Below, piece by piece: positions 8,244 through 17,790 of a stretch of DNA of 64,000 nt (the stretch's first letter is position 1; each line of letters starts with the position of its first letter). The translations under genes were made by a program, and so were the position numbers. Origin of the DNA: an uncultured Umboniibacter sp. (GTDB lineage: Bacteria; Pseudomonadota; Gammaproteobacteria; Pseudomonadales; DSM-25080); the NCBI RefSeq assembly GCF_947497555.1, contig NZ_CANMGY010000009.1, forward strand, positions 31,182-95,181. Direction: 5' to 3'. Under the pieces are notes generated by a model. The model did no database searches, was not told the origin of the DNA, and was given only the letters and a program-made list of their open reading frames with translations.

Positions 8244-9593
8244 TCAATTGACGGACGAACGGATATGCTCCGTCGGACGTAACCGCTGATCGACCTCCTC
8301 AGCATTGAAGCGAGGATGATCAACCTTAAGATAAACGCGCTGACTCACCGCATCGAAGCGAACGCTCTCTACGCCGCTGATTTCAGCAAGCAAGGCGAGC
8401 TCATCAGCCGGGGTATCAGCGGTCACCGGCCAGGACACATTCGTGAGGTAACGCACTGGCGCCATAAAACTAATGCACAAACCCCACAGAGCCATACCAC
8501 CAAAGGCGACTGCATAGGCCGCCTGCGGACCGAACTTCGCTACTGCGGAACCAGCAGTCACAGCGCCAAAGAATGCGCCGGTGAACTGAGCCGTTGAAAA
8601 TACGCCCATTGCCGCCCCGCGACGCCCTGCCGGCGCAATCTTACTGACTAAGCTAGGGAGTAGCGCCTCAGAGAGATTAAAGCCCACAAAAAACAGCCAG
8701 AGCCCAAGTACCAGCCACTCAATAGAGGCCGAGGTGAAAAGCACGGCGGTAGCGGCTAGCAGCACCAGCACAGCTACCCGTAACGCCGCGCGCATCCGCC
8801 TTTTTACCTCTGCTAAGATAATAAGCGGAAGCATGGCGACGAAACTTGTCCCGATAATGAGCAAGTAGAACCAACTCAACTGAGATTGCGTTACTAAGTC
8901 ATAATTCGCCAGGACCGTTGGTACCACTAAAAATATCGCCATCAGGGCGCCATGCAATACGAACACACCCAGTGCAGCTCGCAACAACTCGGCACCGGTG
9001 AGTACCTCACGAATTCCAGCAGCCTTCACATCATTGTGAAGGAGGCGTTCTGGCGGTGACGGCACAACGAGCACCACAAGTAATATCGCTACAACTGCCA
9101 GCAGCGCACCCGCATAGAAGAGTCCCGACAATCCCACTAGATGATAGATCCACGGCCCCAACACCATCGCCAAGGCAAAGGCGACACCAATACTGGCACC
9201 AATGGAGGCCATGGCTCGGGCTCGCTTATCCTCAGGGGTTAAATCTGCTAGCAGCGCCATCACGGTTGCCGCAATCGCACCCGCACCCTGCAAAGCCCGA
9301 CCAAGGATAATCCCCCAGACGGAATCGCTAAATCCAGCTATCACGCTACCGAGAATAAAAATCAGTAACCCGCTAATAATGATTGGCTTACGACCAATAC
9401 GATCCGACCAAGCCGCCAAGGGTAACTGCAAGATGCCCTGAGAGGCACCGTAAATGCCCAGCGCCCAACCAATCGATTGTGCACTCGCATCGGGATAGGC
9501 ATCCAAAGCTAAGCTCAACACAGGTAGCACCATGAAGAGGCCGAGCATTCGTACCATATAAACTGCAGATAATCCGATGAGCGCCTGAGACAT
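8244..9593 (-). CDS. MFS transporter, YajR-like with C-terminal ferredoxin-like domain
   Basis: 449 aa inner-membrane major facilitator with 12 predicted helices. The loop 2-3 motif is WSDRIGRKPIIISG and the motif C region is GPWIYHLVG. After helix 12, a soluble domain of about 70 residues (VSWPVTADTPADELALLAEI to the end) has a beta-alpha-beta pattern like the YAM domain of E. coli YajR. The substrate is unknown. The gene lies between ssb and uvrA, as I recall for the homologous Pseudomonas neighbourhood, and is transcribed divergently from uvrA. Confidence 0.88.
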   Translation of the reverse strand: MSQALIGLSAVYMVRMLGLFMVLPVLSLALDAYPDASAQSIGWALGIYGASQGILQLPLAAWSDRIGRKPIIISGLLIFILGSVIAGFSDSVWGIILGRALQGAGAIAATVMALLADLTPEDKRARAMASIGASIGVAFALAMVLGPWIYHLVGLSGLFYAGALLAVVAILLVVLVVPSPPERLLHNDVKAAGIREVLTGAELLRAALGVFVLHGALMAIFLVVPTVLANYDLVTQSQLSWFYLLIIGTSFVAMLPLIILAEVKRRMRAALRVAVLVLLAATAVLFTSASIEWLVLGLWLFFVGFNLSEALLPSLVSKIAPAGRRGAAMGVFSTAQFTGAFFGAVTAGSAVAKFGPQAAYAVAFGGMALWGLCISFMAPVRYLTNVSWPVTADTPADELALLAEISGVESVRFDAVSQRVYLKVDHPRFNAEEVDQRLRPTEHIRSSVN

Positions 9594-9703
9594 ATTCGCC
9601 TTGTTGTTCGTATACGGTCTTTTGGGGTGATACAGGTAAAACTCACTACCCCATTAATTCAATACCGCAGTATACTGAACGGATGGCATAAATAGGTAGT
9701 CTG

Positions 9704-12532
9704 ATGGATAAAATTTCTCTCCGTGGCGCTCGCACCCACAATTTAAAGAATATCGACCTGGATCTTCCTCGCGATAAATTGATTGTTATTACCGGGCTTT
9801 CCGGTTCGGGCAAAAGTAGCTTGGCCTTCGACACCCTCTACGCAGAGGGGCAGCGTCGCTATGTAGAATCGCTTTCAACCTATGCACGTCAGTTCCTATC
9901 GATGATGGAAAAGCCGGACATGGATCATATCGAGGGCCTGTCCCCTGCTATTTCCATTGAGCAGAAGTCGACCTCGCATAATCCTCGCTCCACGGTGGGG
10001 ACCATTACCGAGATTTACGATTATCTTCGCCTCCTCTATGCTCGTGTCGGCGAGCCCCGCTGCCCCGATCACGACGAGCCACTCACCGCGCGAACCGTAT
10101 CCGAAATGGTTGATACGGTCCTGGCGCTGGAGGAAGGCAGTAAAATCATGTTACTGGCTCCGGTGGTTCGCGAACGAAAGGGTGAACACATCCATCTGTT
10201 CGAAAAGCTGCGGGCTCAAGGTTTTATTCGCGTCCGAATTGACGGAATCATCACTGATCTTGATGACCTACCTGAACTCGACAAGAAAAAGAAACATACC
10301 ATTGATGTGGTCGTGGATCGCCTCAAGGTCAGAGATGACATTCAGCTTCGCCTCGCCGAAAGCTTTGAAACGGCGCTAGAACTTGCTGAGGGCTTAGCAA
10401 CCATTGCATGGATAGATGGAGAGCACGAAGAGATTCTGTTAAGTGCCAAATATGCCTGTCCGATTTGTGACTATAGCCTGAAGGAACTTGAACCACGGCT
10501 ATTTTCATTCAACAACCCAGCTGGAGCCTGTCCAAGCTGCGATGGTTTAGGAATTCGTCAGTATATTGATCCAGATCTTGTCATCCAGGATGAAGAATTA
10601 TCCTTGGCAGAGGGAGCGATTCGCGGCTGGGACCGTCGTAATGTCTATTACTTCCATCTGCTCACGTCGCTCGCCGAGCACCTTAGCTTCGATGTGGAAA
10701 CGCCGTGGAAGAAGCTATCGGATGCGCAGCGTAATTTAATTCTTCAGGGCTCAAAAGAAGAAATTGATTTCTCCTATGTAAACGACCGCGGTGACGTCCA
10801 CCGTCGTCGTCATCGCTTTGAAGGGGTTATTCCCAATATGTCTCGTCGCTACCACGAAACCGAGTCTAACTCGGTCCGTGAGGAGATGGCCAAATATCAC
10901 AGCCAGCAAAGTTGCCCAGACTGCAGTGGCTCCCGACTCTGCCGCGCAGCCCGTCACGTATTTGTTGACGAAAAGACGATTTCCGAAATTACCAACATGT
11001 CCGTGGGCCGCAGCTACGAGTACTTCGAGCAGCTTAGCTTTCAGGGCGCTAAAGCCGAAATCGCAGATAAAATCCTCAAGGAACTTAAGGATCGCTTCCG
11101 TTTCTTGAATGACGTGGGGCTCAATTATCTTAGTCTCAACCGGTCTGCTGATACCTTATCCGGCGGTGAAGCTCAGCGCATTCGCCTGGCGTCACAAATT
11201 GGTGCCGGCCTAGTTGGCGTGATGTACATTCTCGACGAACCCAGTATCGGACTCCATCAACGCGATAATGAACGCCTCCTAAATACCCTGACACGCCTTC
11301 GCGACTTGGGAAATACCGTGATTGTTGTGGAACACGATGAAGATGCTATTCGCCTTGCCGACTATGTTGTCGATATCGGCCCAGGGGCAGGCGTAAATGG
11401 CGGCGAGATTGTCGCCGAAGGAACCTATGAACAAATTCTTCGTAGTGAGCGATCACTTACGGCGAAATACCTATCGGGACAGGAAAAAATATCCATACCA
11501 GCCGTCCGTAACGTCGCCAAGAACAACCAATTCTTGACGCTAAGCGGCTGCCAGGGCAACAACCTTCAAGACGTTACCCTCAAGCTTCCCGTGGGGGTAT
11601 TCACCTGTGTGACCGGTGTTTCCGGCTCAGGTAAATCAACGCTAATCAACCGTACTTTATACCCGCTTGCGGCGACAGCACTAAACCGTGCTACCACGCT
11701 AAAGGCTGATGAGTATGAAGCAGTTGAAGGCCTTGATCATTTCGATAAATGCATCGATATTAACCAGAGTCCAATCGGCAGAACCCCCCGCTCCAACCCC
11801 GCTACCTATACTGGAATGTTCACACCTATTCGTGAATTATTCGCAGGCACGCAGGAGGCCCGATCTCGAGGATACAAGCCAGGTCGTTTCTCCTTTAACG
11901 TTAAGGGTGGACGTTGTGAAGCTTGTCAGGGAGATGGCGTTACCAAAGTAGAGATGCACTTCCTACCAGATGTCTATGTGCCCTGTGATATCTGCACAGG
12001 GAAACGTTATAACCGTGAGACGCTAGAGATTCTCTATAAGGGCAAGAATATTCATGACGTGCTAGAGATGAGTATTGATGATGCACTGGAGTTCTTTGAC
12101 GCCGTACCATCAATTCGCAATCGTCTTCAGACGCTAATTGACGTTGGTCTTACCTACATCCGTTTAGGGCAAGCCGCCACCACGCTCTCGGGCGGCGAAG
12201 CTCAGCGTGTTAAATTGGCGAAGGAACTATCACGGCGCGATACAGGCCAAACACTGTATATTCTTGATGAGCCCACTACCGGCCTGCACTTTCACGATAT
12301 TAAGCAGCTTTTACACGTACTACACCGCCTCCGTGACCACGGAAACACGATTGTAGTCATCGAGCACAATTTAGACGTCATCAAGACCGCAGATTATATT
12401 GTGGATATTGGCCCTGAAGGGGGCTCTGGCGGCGGTCAAATTGTCGCTACCGGCACGCCCGAAGAGGTTGCAGAGATTGTCAAATCTCATACTGGCGTAT
12501 TCCTTAAGCCAATGCTGGAGAAGCAAAAATGA
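9704..12532 (+). CDS. uvrA: Excinuclease ABC subunit A
   Basis: 942 aa, the usual length. It is a dimeric DNA-damage sensor ATPase of nucleotide excision repair that loads UvrB. Two ABC modules are seen: Walker A GLSGSGKS (residues 31-38) and GVSGSGKS in the second half; signature loops [13 protein letters not shown] and [13 protein letters not shown]; Walker [11 protein letters not shown] and [11 protein letters not shown]. Zinc-binding cysteines appear as CPICDYS with CPSCDGLG, and CEACQGDG with CDICTGKRY. It overlaps the HIT gene by 4 nt (ATGA). No CTGT-N8-ACAG LexA box was found in the upstream 110 bp. Confidence 0.98.
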   Translation: MDKISLRGARTHNLKNIDLDLPRDKLIVITGLSGSGKSSLAFDTLYAEGQRRYVESLSTYARQFLSMMEKPDMDHIEGLSPAISIEQKSTSHNPRSTVGTITEIYDYLRLLYARVGEPRCPDHDEPLTARTVSEMVDTVLALEEGSKIMLLAPVVRERKGEHIHLFEKLRAQGFIRVRIDGIITDLDDLPELDKKKKHTIDVVVDRLKVRDDIQLRLAESFETALELAEGLATIAWIDGEHEEILLSAKYACPICDYSLKELEPRLFSFNNPAGACPSCDGLGIRQYIDPDLVIQDEELSLAEGAIRGWDRRNVYYFHLLTSLAEHLSFDVETPWKKLSDAQRNLILQGSKEEIDFSYVNDRGDVHRRRHRFEGVIPNMSRRYHETESNSVREEMAKYHSQQSCPDCSGSRLCRAARHVFVDEKTISEITNMSVGRSYEYFEQLSFQGAKAEIADKILKELKDRFRFLNDVGLNYLSLNRSADTLSGGEAQRIRLASQIGAGLVGVMYILDEPSIGLHQRDNERLLNTLTRLRDLGNTVIVVEHDEDAIRLADYVVDIGPGAGVNGGEIVAEGTYEQILRSERSLTAKYLSGQEKISIPAVRNVAKNNQFLTLSGCQGNNLQDVTLKLPVGVFTCVTGVSGSGKSTLINRTLYPLAATALNRATTLKADEYEAVEGLDHFDKCIDINQSPIGRTPRSNPATYTGMFTPIRELFAGTQEARSRGYKPGRFSFNVKGGRCEACQGDGVTKVEMHFLPDVYVPCDICTGKRYNRETLEILYKGKNIHDVLEMSIDDALEFFDAVPSIRNRLQTLIDVGLTYIRLGQAATTLSGGEAQRVKLAKELSRRDTGQTLYILDEPTTGLHFHDIKQLLHVLHRLRDHGNTIVVIEHNLDVIKTADYIVDIGPEGGSGGGQIVATGTPEEVAEIVKSHTGVFLKPMLEKQK

Positions 12533-12936
12533 GCTGGGAGCTAGACAGCAGATTGGCGAATGACAGCGTACTGATTGCGGATTCCAATACATTTCAACTT
12601 CGCTTACTGAACGATCACCGCTATGAATGGTTAATTCTTGTGCCTAAAGTTAGCGAGGCCACTGAGCTTTTCGAGCTGCCAAGCCTTTATCAACAGCAGC
12701 TAATACAAATCTGTAATAGTGCTAGCGAGAAGCTACTGGGGCAACGTCACTGCGACAAGGTCAACGCTGGCTACCTCGGTAATGTCGTTGCTCAGTTTCA
12801 CTTTCACATTGTTGGTCGTCGAGTTGATGACCCGGCGTGGCCCGGCCCCGTGTGGGGGCACTCACCGAGAGAGGCTGCCGCGGCAGAAATTATTCAAGAA
12901 CGCTGCAACTACTGGCGTGAACTTCGACTTGTATAA
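12529..12936 (+). CDS. HIT-superfamily protein
   Basis: 135 aa. The HIT motif appears as [10 protein letters not shown] (from residue 89), with Gln89 in the first His position and His91 where the nucleophile is expected, followed by [10 protein letters not shown] typical of a proteobacterial HIT subgroup. Members bind or hydrolyse nucleotide phosphoesters; the substrate here is unknown. It is translationally coupled to uvrA by an ATGA overlap, which suggests shared expression rather than a proven repair role. Confidence 0.85.
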   Translation: MSWELDSRLANDSVLIADSNTFQLRLLNDHRYEWLILVPKVSEATELFELPSLYQQQLIQICNSASEKLLGQRHCDKVNAGYLGNVVAQFHFHIVGRRVDDPAWPGPVWGHSPREAAAAEIIQERCNYWRELRLV

Positions 12937-13005
12937 CAATTAGCGTGTGGTGTGGATAGAGTATGTTAAACTCTCCGAAATTTACCTACTGTGGTGTGAT
13001 GAATT

Positions 13006-14124
13006 ATGACCTACGCTACCATTTCCGGCTGGGGGAAATGCCTTCCTCCTGCGGTGCTTGATAACAACGATCTCGCAACATTTCTCGATACTAATGACGA
13101 GTGGATCTACTCACGAACAGGCATGAAAGAACGCCGAATTTCTCATGTCGATCTCTGTGAACTGGGCTATGTCGCCGCGGCTAGAGCGATCGCTTGCGCT
13201 GGCCTAGAAGCAGATGATATCGATATGATTCTATTTGGCTCTACGAGCTTTTCAGAGTTTGCTCCTAATACGGCTTCCTACGTGCAAAAACGCCTCGGTG
13301 CCTCACGAGCCGCCTGTATGGACTTGAACACAGCTTGCACTAGCTTTATGTACGGTCTAACCACCGGCACTGCGATGATTAGATCTGGCGTGTTTAAGCG
13401 TGTACTGGTCATTGGCGGAGAAGTCGTCAGTAAGCTGATGGATTGGGAGAACCGCAATGTTGCAGTACTGTTCGGCGACGGCTGTGCGGCCATGGTACTG
13501 GAAGCATCCGACGAAAAAGAAGGTGTCATCTCTGAAACTCTAGGCTGTTATGGAGAACATCGTGACATCCTGAAAGTGCTGGGATATGGCGGTCAGTATA
13601 CCAACCAAAACATTATGCTAGGCGATGTTCAGTGGAATTTCGAAGGCCAAGATATCTTTAAGCGTGCAGTGGCTGGCATGAACAAAGCCAGTAAAGAAAC
13701 ACTAGCAAAGGCGGGCTGTGGCGTTGAGGATATCAACCTCGTTGTTCCCCATCAGGCAAACGTCCGTATTATTGAAGCCGTGGGTAAAAAGTTAGGCGTC
13801 GACGCCGACAAAGTCTTCGTCAATATTGAACGCTACGGCAATATGTCGGCTGCTACCGCTCCCATTGCATTGATTGAGGCCGTTGAAGAAGGTCGAGTCA
13901 ACCCTGGAGACCTGGTACTTCAGCCTGCTTTCGGTGCAGGATTAACATGGAGCTCACACCTTATTCGTTGGGGTCAACGCGTTTCGCCACTAGCTGAAAG
14001 CGATGCTGAGCTGGCGCCCTGCGAGAAAACGGCTTTGGAGCTGGTGAATGAAATGCGAACCATTAAGAATGCCGCGAAAGCAGCGCGTAAGGCTAACAAC
14101 AACGAGTTGGTAGCAGTCTACTAA
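13006..14124 (+). CDS. 3-oxoacyl-ACP synthase III family protein (FabH-like)
   Basis: 372 aa, longer than typical FabH (about 320). The thiolase-fold triad is intact: Cys111 (NTACTSFMYG), His249 (VPHQANVRI) and Asn279 (YGNMSAAT). TGMKERRI (about 38-45) matches the FabH loop that contacts the substrate. About 45 extra C-terminal residues are charged and Ala-rich. It may condense an acyl-CoA starter with malonyl-ACP, or act as a specialised KAS III (OleA-like or medium-chain); sequence alone does not decide. It stands alone between uvrA-HIT and the flagellar locus, closed by its own terminator. Confidence 0.85.
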   Translation: MTYATISGWGKCLPPAVLDNNDLATFLDTNDEWIYSRTGMKERRISHVDLCELGYVAAARAIACAGLEADDIDMILFGSTSFSEFAPNTASYVQKRLGASRAACMDLNTACTSFMYGLTTGTAMIRSGVFKRVLVIGGEVVSKLMDWENRNVAVLFGDGCAAMVLEASDEKEGVISETLGCYGEHRDILKVLGYGGQYTNQNIMLGDVQWNFEGQDIFKRAVAGMNKASKETLAKAGCGVEDINLVVPHQANVRIIEAVGKKLGVDADKVFVNIERYGNMSAATAPIALIEAVEEGRVNPGDLVLQPAFGAGLTWSSHLIRWGQRVSPLAESDAELAPCEKTALELVNEMRTIKNAAKAARKANNNELVAVY

Positions 14125-14138
14125 GCCACAAACCTCGA

Positions 14139-14160
14139 GGAAGGCCGATCGGCCTTCCTT
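14139..14160 (+). terminator. Hairpin terminator of the FabH-like gene
   Basis: GGAAGGCCGATCGGCCTTCC is a perfect 20-bp palindrome beginning 14 bp after the stop codon. The usual T-run is replaced by TTCCT, which leads straight into the heptanucleotide repeat. Confidence 0.6.
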
Positions 14161-14218
14161 CCTACTTCCTACTTCCTACTTCCTACTTCCTACTTCCTAC
14201 TTCCTTCTTCCTACTTCC
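14159..14218. repeat. Heptanucleotide tandem repeat (TTCCTAC)n
   Basis: About 8.5 head-to-tail copies of TTCCTAC. Copy 7 reads TTCCTTC; the others are identical, ending in a partial TTCC. It is non-coding and lies between the FabH-like terminator and the sigma-54 promoter of flgB, about 90 bp upstream of that promoter. The purity of the array suggests recent slippage, so copy number probably varies between strains. Confidence 0.92.
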
Positions 14219-14305
14219 GTTAAAGGCGGAAAAATTCTGCCGACATTCGTATTCCTACGCACACTCATAATCACTAATCGCTAACAAAATAGGGGTTTTC
14301 ACATT

Positions 14306-14323
14306 GTTGGCATAGCTTTTGCT
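14306..14323 (+). promoter_or_regulatory. Sigma-54 promoter of the flgB operon
   Basis: TTGGCATAGCTTTTGCT has GG at 14309-14310 and GC at 14321-14322, exactly 10 nt apart, matching the -24/-12 consensus. Transcription would start near 14333, leaving a leader of about 24 nt before flgB. This is consistent with control by the LafK-like activator encoded in the same locus. Confidence 0.85.
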
Positions 14324-14356
14324 TTTGCTCCACTTAAGAATACGTGGAGTTCTTGC

Positions 14357-14707
14357 ATGAATATTGATCAAGCTTTTGCTTTTAATGAACAGACCCTTCG
14401 TTTTCGAGTAGCTCGAACCGAAGTATTAGCCAGCAACTTGGCCAACGTGAATACTCCTGGCTATCTCGCAAAGGACGTAGAATTTAAGGATGTGTTTTCA
14501 GCGACTAACCGGGACATCTCTTTGCAGCAGCGGATTGAACAGGAATATCGCTATCGTATTCCTCAGCAGAACTCTCGTGACGGAAACACGGTGGAGCTGG
14601 GTGTAGAGCAAGCTAAGTTTGCAGAGAATCAAATGGATTTCCAAATGTCACTCACGTTTTTCAATATGAAACTCAGCGGCATCAAGAAAGTACTCGAGGC
14701 AGGTTAA
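14357..14707 (+). CDS. flgB: Flagellar basal-body rod protein FlgB
   Basis: 116 aa. It is a proximal rod subunit exported through the flagellar type III apparatus, with no signal peptide. The N-terminal rod-family segment LASNLANVNTPGYLAKDVEF (about 27-46) and the C-terminal helix are typical; the length is slightly below that of FlgB from polar systems. It is the first gene of the flgB-L operon, about 24 nt downstream of the predicted sigma-54 start, with GGAG before the ATG. Confidence 0.93.
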   Translation: MNIDQAFAFNEQTLRFRVARTEVLASNLANVNTPGYLAKDVEFKDVFSATNRDISLQQRIEQEYRYRIPQQNSRDGNTVELGVEQAKFAENQMDFQMSLTFFNMKLSGIKKVLEAG

Positions 14708-14709
14708 TT

Positions 14710-15126
14710 ATGTCACTTCAAAACGTCTTTGACATAGCGGGATCATCGCTGGTTGCACAAACAATTCGACTCAACACCACCGCGTCGAATATGGCTAATG
14801 CCGACTCAATGTCTGCCGATCCAAATAGTGTTTATCGAGGCCTTCGGCCCGTTTTTGCGGCTGTCTACGATAATGCATCTAGCCAACCTTCCTCCTCAGC
14901 GCAAGTAGCCATTGTGGATGTCGTAGAGATGGAAACTCCCCCAGAAAAAAGATACGAGCCTGGCAACCCTAACGCTGATGAACAGGGATTTGTCTATTAC
15001 AGCCCCATCGAAGTGGTATCCGAAATGGCCGATATGATGTCCGCGACTCGGAGCTATGAAATGGGCGTAGAAATTATGAGCAACGTCAAAATGATGCAAC
15101 AAAGCTTACTTAGCTTAGGGAAATAA
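14710..15126 (+). CDS. flgC: Flagellar basal-body rod protein FlgC
   Basis: 138 aa proximal rod protein. It has the N-terminal segment TTASNMANADS and the C-terminal motif SATRSYEMGVEIMSNVK, which form the paired terminal helices of the rod core. It starts 2 nt after the flgB stop codon, so the two are probably translationally coupled. Confidence 0.94.
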   Translation: MSLQNVFDIAGSSLVAQTIRLNTTASNMANADSMSADPNSVYRGLRPVFAAVYDNASSQPSSSAQVAIVDVVEMETPPEKRYEPGNPNADEQGFVYYSPIEVVSEMADMMSATRSYEMGVEIMSNVKMMQQSLLSLGK

Positions 15127-15128
15127 CT

Positions 15129-15773
15129 ATGAGTCTTGCCTCCTTTTCAGCCATTGATATCAATCAACCTGCAACGAGCTCTGCGGCACCTTCTCCCAGT
15201 AATTCAGGAGATAGCCTTAAGAATGAGTTTCTTACTTTAATGGTCGCTCAGTTGCAAAATCAAAACCCGTTAGAGCCCATGGATGGTGCTGAATATGTAT
15301 CTCAACTGGCAGAGTTCACCCAAGTTGATTCTGCGGAGACACTGAATAGATTGATGCAAAGTAATACGGCGACGCTGGGCAATCTCCAGTCATTAGCAGT
15401 CTCTGACCTGGTGGGTAAGCAGGTAGTTGTTAACACTAACCAGTTTCAGCTAGACGATTCTGCTATCGACGTTTCGGTCACCGGCCCCAGAACACCGCTT
15501 CCGGTGACGGCCGTGTTTAGCGATCAGTACGGCAACACCAAGGAAGCATTTCTAGATATGCGAAACGGCGTCGCTAACTTCCCCCTCGAAGCTAATAGTC
15601 TCGGCCTCTCGGGTAAAGTGATGGTGGAATTTCCTGAGCGCCAGGACATGCGTTTCAACGTTAAGGGGCAGGTATCATCGGTTCAACTTTCACCCACTGG
15701 CGGCGAACCTCGTATTCGAGTCGATGGCGTTGGCGAAGTCCCAATGTATCAACTTATTCAATTTGGAATCTAA
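15129..15773 (+). CDS. flgD: Flagellar hook-capping protein FlgD
   Basis: 214 aa scaffold that caps the growing hook. The conserved N-terminal part contains KNEFLTLMVAQLQNQNPLEP (about 29-48) and the EYVSQLAEFTQVDSAE stretch. The remainder is a tudor/Ig-like region ending MYQLIQFGI. It sits between flgC and flgE as in most flagellar operons. Confidence 0.94.
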   Translation: MSLASFSAIDINQPATSSAAPSPSNSGDSLKNEFLTLMVAQLQNQNPLEPMDGAEYVSQLAEFTQVDSAETLNRLMQSNTATLGNLQSLAVSDLVGKQVVVNTNQFQLDDSAIDVSVTGPRTPLPVTAVFSDQYGNTKEAFLDMRNGVANFPLEANSLGLSGKVMVEFPERQDMRFNVKGQVSSVQLSPTGGEPRIRVDGVGEVPMYQLIQFGI

Positions 15774-15787
15774 GGAAGGAATAAATT

Positions 15788-17035
15788 ATGAGCTATCAAA
15801 TCACTTTGAGCGGTCTAACCTCGATTGACAAACAGATCTCGAACATTAGTAATAACATTGCCAATGTCTCAACCACTGGCTATCGCGCCGCGACCACTCA
15901 GTTCTCGTCCATTTACTCGGGAGCTCAACCTAATGGGGTAGAGGTTGCTGCCGTTTCTCAGAATTTTAGTCAACCTGGTTCAATGTCTGGTACAGGTAAA
16001 GAATTAGACTTAGCAATTAGCGGCGACGGTCTGTTCATTCTCAAAGATGGGCAGGGACAATCGATGTATTCACGCAACGGCAGTTTTAACCTCAACGCCA
16101 ATAACCAACTTGTGGACGCTCAAGGTAACTCCGTCATGGGATTTGGTTTGGATGCGAACGGCGGCGTGGAATTCGGTTCGCTATCCGAACTGACTATTCG
16201 AAGTGAAGGTTTGGTAGCCCAGGAAACATCGCTGGTTGAGTTTCAAGCTAATTTTGACTCTAGAATGAGCCCTTTAGTCGCTAACGATTTCGACCAAACG
16301 GACCCGGCAACCTATCATTCATCCTACTCAACTCAGCTGTTTGATTCTCTAGGTAATGAACATACCCTGACCCAGTATTTCCTCAAGACCAATACCAATG
16401 AATGGCAAGTTCATTACAGTGTCGATGGCGAAATTTCACCCACCACTGGGGCGAACGGAGCCATTTTGCAATTCAATAGTGATGGCCAACTCAACTCAAT
16501 TGACGGCAACCTAATGTTTGATGCTGCTGGCAACCCTACCCAACCCGACCCCACTACTAACTTCAACTATGTTTTAGCAAATGGGGCAAACAACTTGGAT
16601 ATCGATGTTAGTTACCGCGCGACGGGTCAGTTAGGTAGCGAATTCTCTGTCGTTCGGAACCAGACCGATGGCTACGCCTCCGGTGAACTCATCGGTGTTA
16701 CAGTTGATAATGAAGGCCTAGTATCTGCCAACTACTCAAATGGTTTGCTTCGCGAGCAGGGAATGATTGCCTTGGCCAACTTCACCAATTTAGATGGTCT
16801 GCGTCAGGTAAATGGTACCGCATGGAGTGAGACACTCGCCTCAGGAGATCCTGTCTTTGGACAGCCTAGCTCCGGTTCCTTCGGAAAAATCGAGTCGGGG
16901 ACTTTAGAGTCATCCAACGTAAACCTGACGGGCGAACTAGTCAGTCTGATTTCGGCACAGCGGAACTACCAGGCCAACGCTCAAACGCTCTCAACGCTGA
17001 ACCAGCTAAGTCAAACCCTGTTCCAGAACCTGTAA
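15788..17035 (+). CDS. flgE: Flagellar hook protein FlgE
   Basis: 415 aa. The N-terminal SNISNNIANVSTTGYRAATT and C-terminal LVSLISAQRNYQANAQTLST are the hook/rod-family ends that coil together in the assembled structure. The central D1-D2 domains are of usual size for an FlgE. AAGGAAG precedes the ATG. Confidence 0.95.
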   Translation: MSYQITLSGLTSIDKQISNISNNIANVSTTGYRAATTQFSSIYSGAQPNGVEVAAVSQNFSQPGSMSGTGKELDLAISGDGLFILKDGQGQSMYSRNGSFNLNANNQLVDAQGNSVMGFGLDANGGVEFGSLSELTIRSEGLVAQETSLVEFQANFDSRMSPLVANDFDQTDPATYHSSYSTQLFDSLGNEHTLTQYFLKTNTNEWQVHYSVDGEISPTTGANGAILQFNSDGQLNSIDGNLMFDAAGNPTQPDPTTNFNYVLANGANNLDIDVSYRATGQLGSEFSVVRNQTDGYASGELIGVTVDNEGLVSANYSNGLLREQGMIALANFTNLDGLRQVNGTAWSETLASGDPVFGQPSSGSFGKIESGTLESSNVNLTGELVSLISAQRNYQANAQTLSTLNQLSQTLFQNL

Positions 17036-17049
17036 TCGAGGGCTAAGTT

Positions 17050-17781
17050 ATGGATGGTTTACTCTATACCGCAGCCTCAGGGGCAAGCCGAGTGTTGGAT
17101 GCTCAGGCCGTTCGAGCTGACAACCTTGGTAATGTTGATACGGCAGGTTTTCGCTCTCAGATGGAAAGAGCCCGCTCGTTCTCAATTGGCGGTTCGGGCT
17201 TCCAGGGTCGTACTCTGGTAAGCACCCTGCCCAGTGGAATCAATCTCAACCCTGCGTCGCTGACAACAACCGGTCGGGATCTCGATTTTGGCATTCAAGG
17301 TGAAGGGATGTTCACGCTTAAACGTCCAGATGGAACGCTTGCTCACACTCGCAACGGCAGCTTTGAATTAGATAATCAGGGCTACCTAATGCTCAGCGGT
17401 CTTAGAGTACAAGGGTTCGACGGTGATATTCAAATCCCCCCTTACCGATCATTTGAGTTGAGTGAGAACGGCTTAATCTCTATTACACCTCAGGTCGGCG
17501 ACGGAATCATCGAAATAGACCAATTGAAGATGGTCAATCCACCGGCCGGCGAGCTGACCAAGGATATATATGGCCTTATTGAGGCCCGAAATGGAGGAGA
17601 AATCCCAGTAGATCCAACCGTAATGGTGGTGTCTGGGTTTGTTGAGGAGTCGAACGTATCTCCTGTCACTGAACTGGTGGACGTCATGAGTCTGACACGA
17701 AATTTCGAAATGCAGCTCAAGATGATGCGAGCCGCAGATGAACTTGCTAAGAACGGCAACAAACTGATTGCAAGTCGCTAG
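17050..17781 (+). CDS. flgF: Flagellar basal-body rod protein FlgF
   Basis: 243 aa proximal rod protein. It begins MDGLLYTAASGASRVLDAQA and has the family segment ADNLGNVDTAGFRSQ. The C-terminal motif is VDVMSLTRNFEMQLKMMRAA. It lies directly before flgG, with a 9-nt gap. Confidence 0.94.
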   Translation: MDGLLYTAASGASRVLDAQAVRADNLGNVDTAGFRSQMERARSFSIGGSGFQGRTLVSTLPSGINLNPASLTTTGRDLDFGIQGEGMFTLKRPDGTLAHTRNGSFELDNQGYLMLSGLRVQGFDGDIQIPPYRSFELSENGLISITPQVGDGIIEIDQLKMVNPPAGELTKDIYGLIEARNGGEIPVDPTVMVVSGFVEESNVSPVTELVDVMSLTRNFEMQLKMMRAADELAKNGNKLIASR

Positions 17782-17790
17782 GAGCGAATT

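Noticed and set aside
9594..9703. Possible LexA (SOS) box upstream of uvrA
   Set aside because: No CTGT-N8-ACAG was found. CAGTATACTG near 9668-9677 is a palindrome but has the wrong arrangement for LexA and more likely contains a -10 element.
12529..12936. HIT protein with a lost catalytic histidine
   Set aside because: Gln replaces only the first His of the HIT motif, while the nucleophile-position His91 remains; as I recall, this is normal for this proteobacterial subgroup.
14159..14218. CRISPR array
   Set aside because: The repeats are 7 bp, contiguous and without spacers; this is a simple tandem repeat.
14125..14356. Mobile-element boundary at the left edge of the flagellar locus
   Set aside because: No transposase, integrase, tRNA or matching direct repeat was seen at either edge, so transfer is inferred only from synteny.
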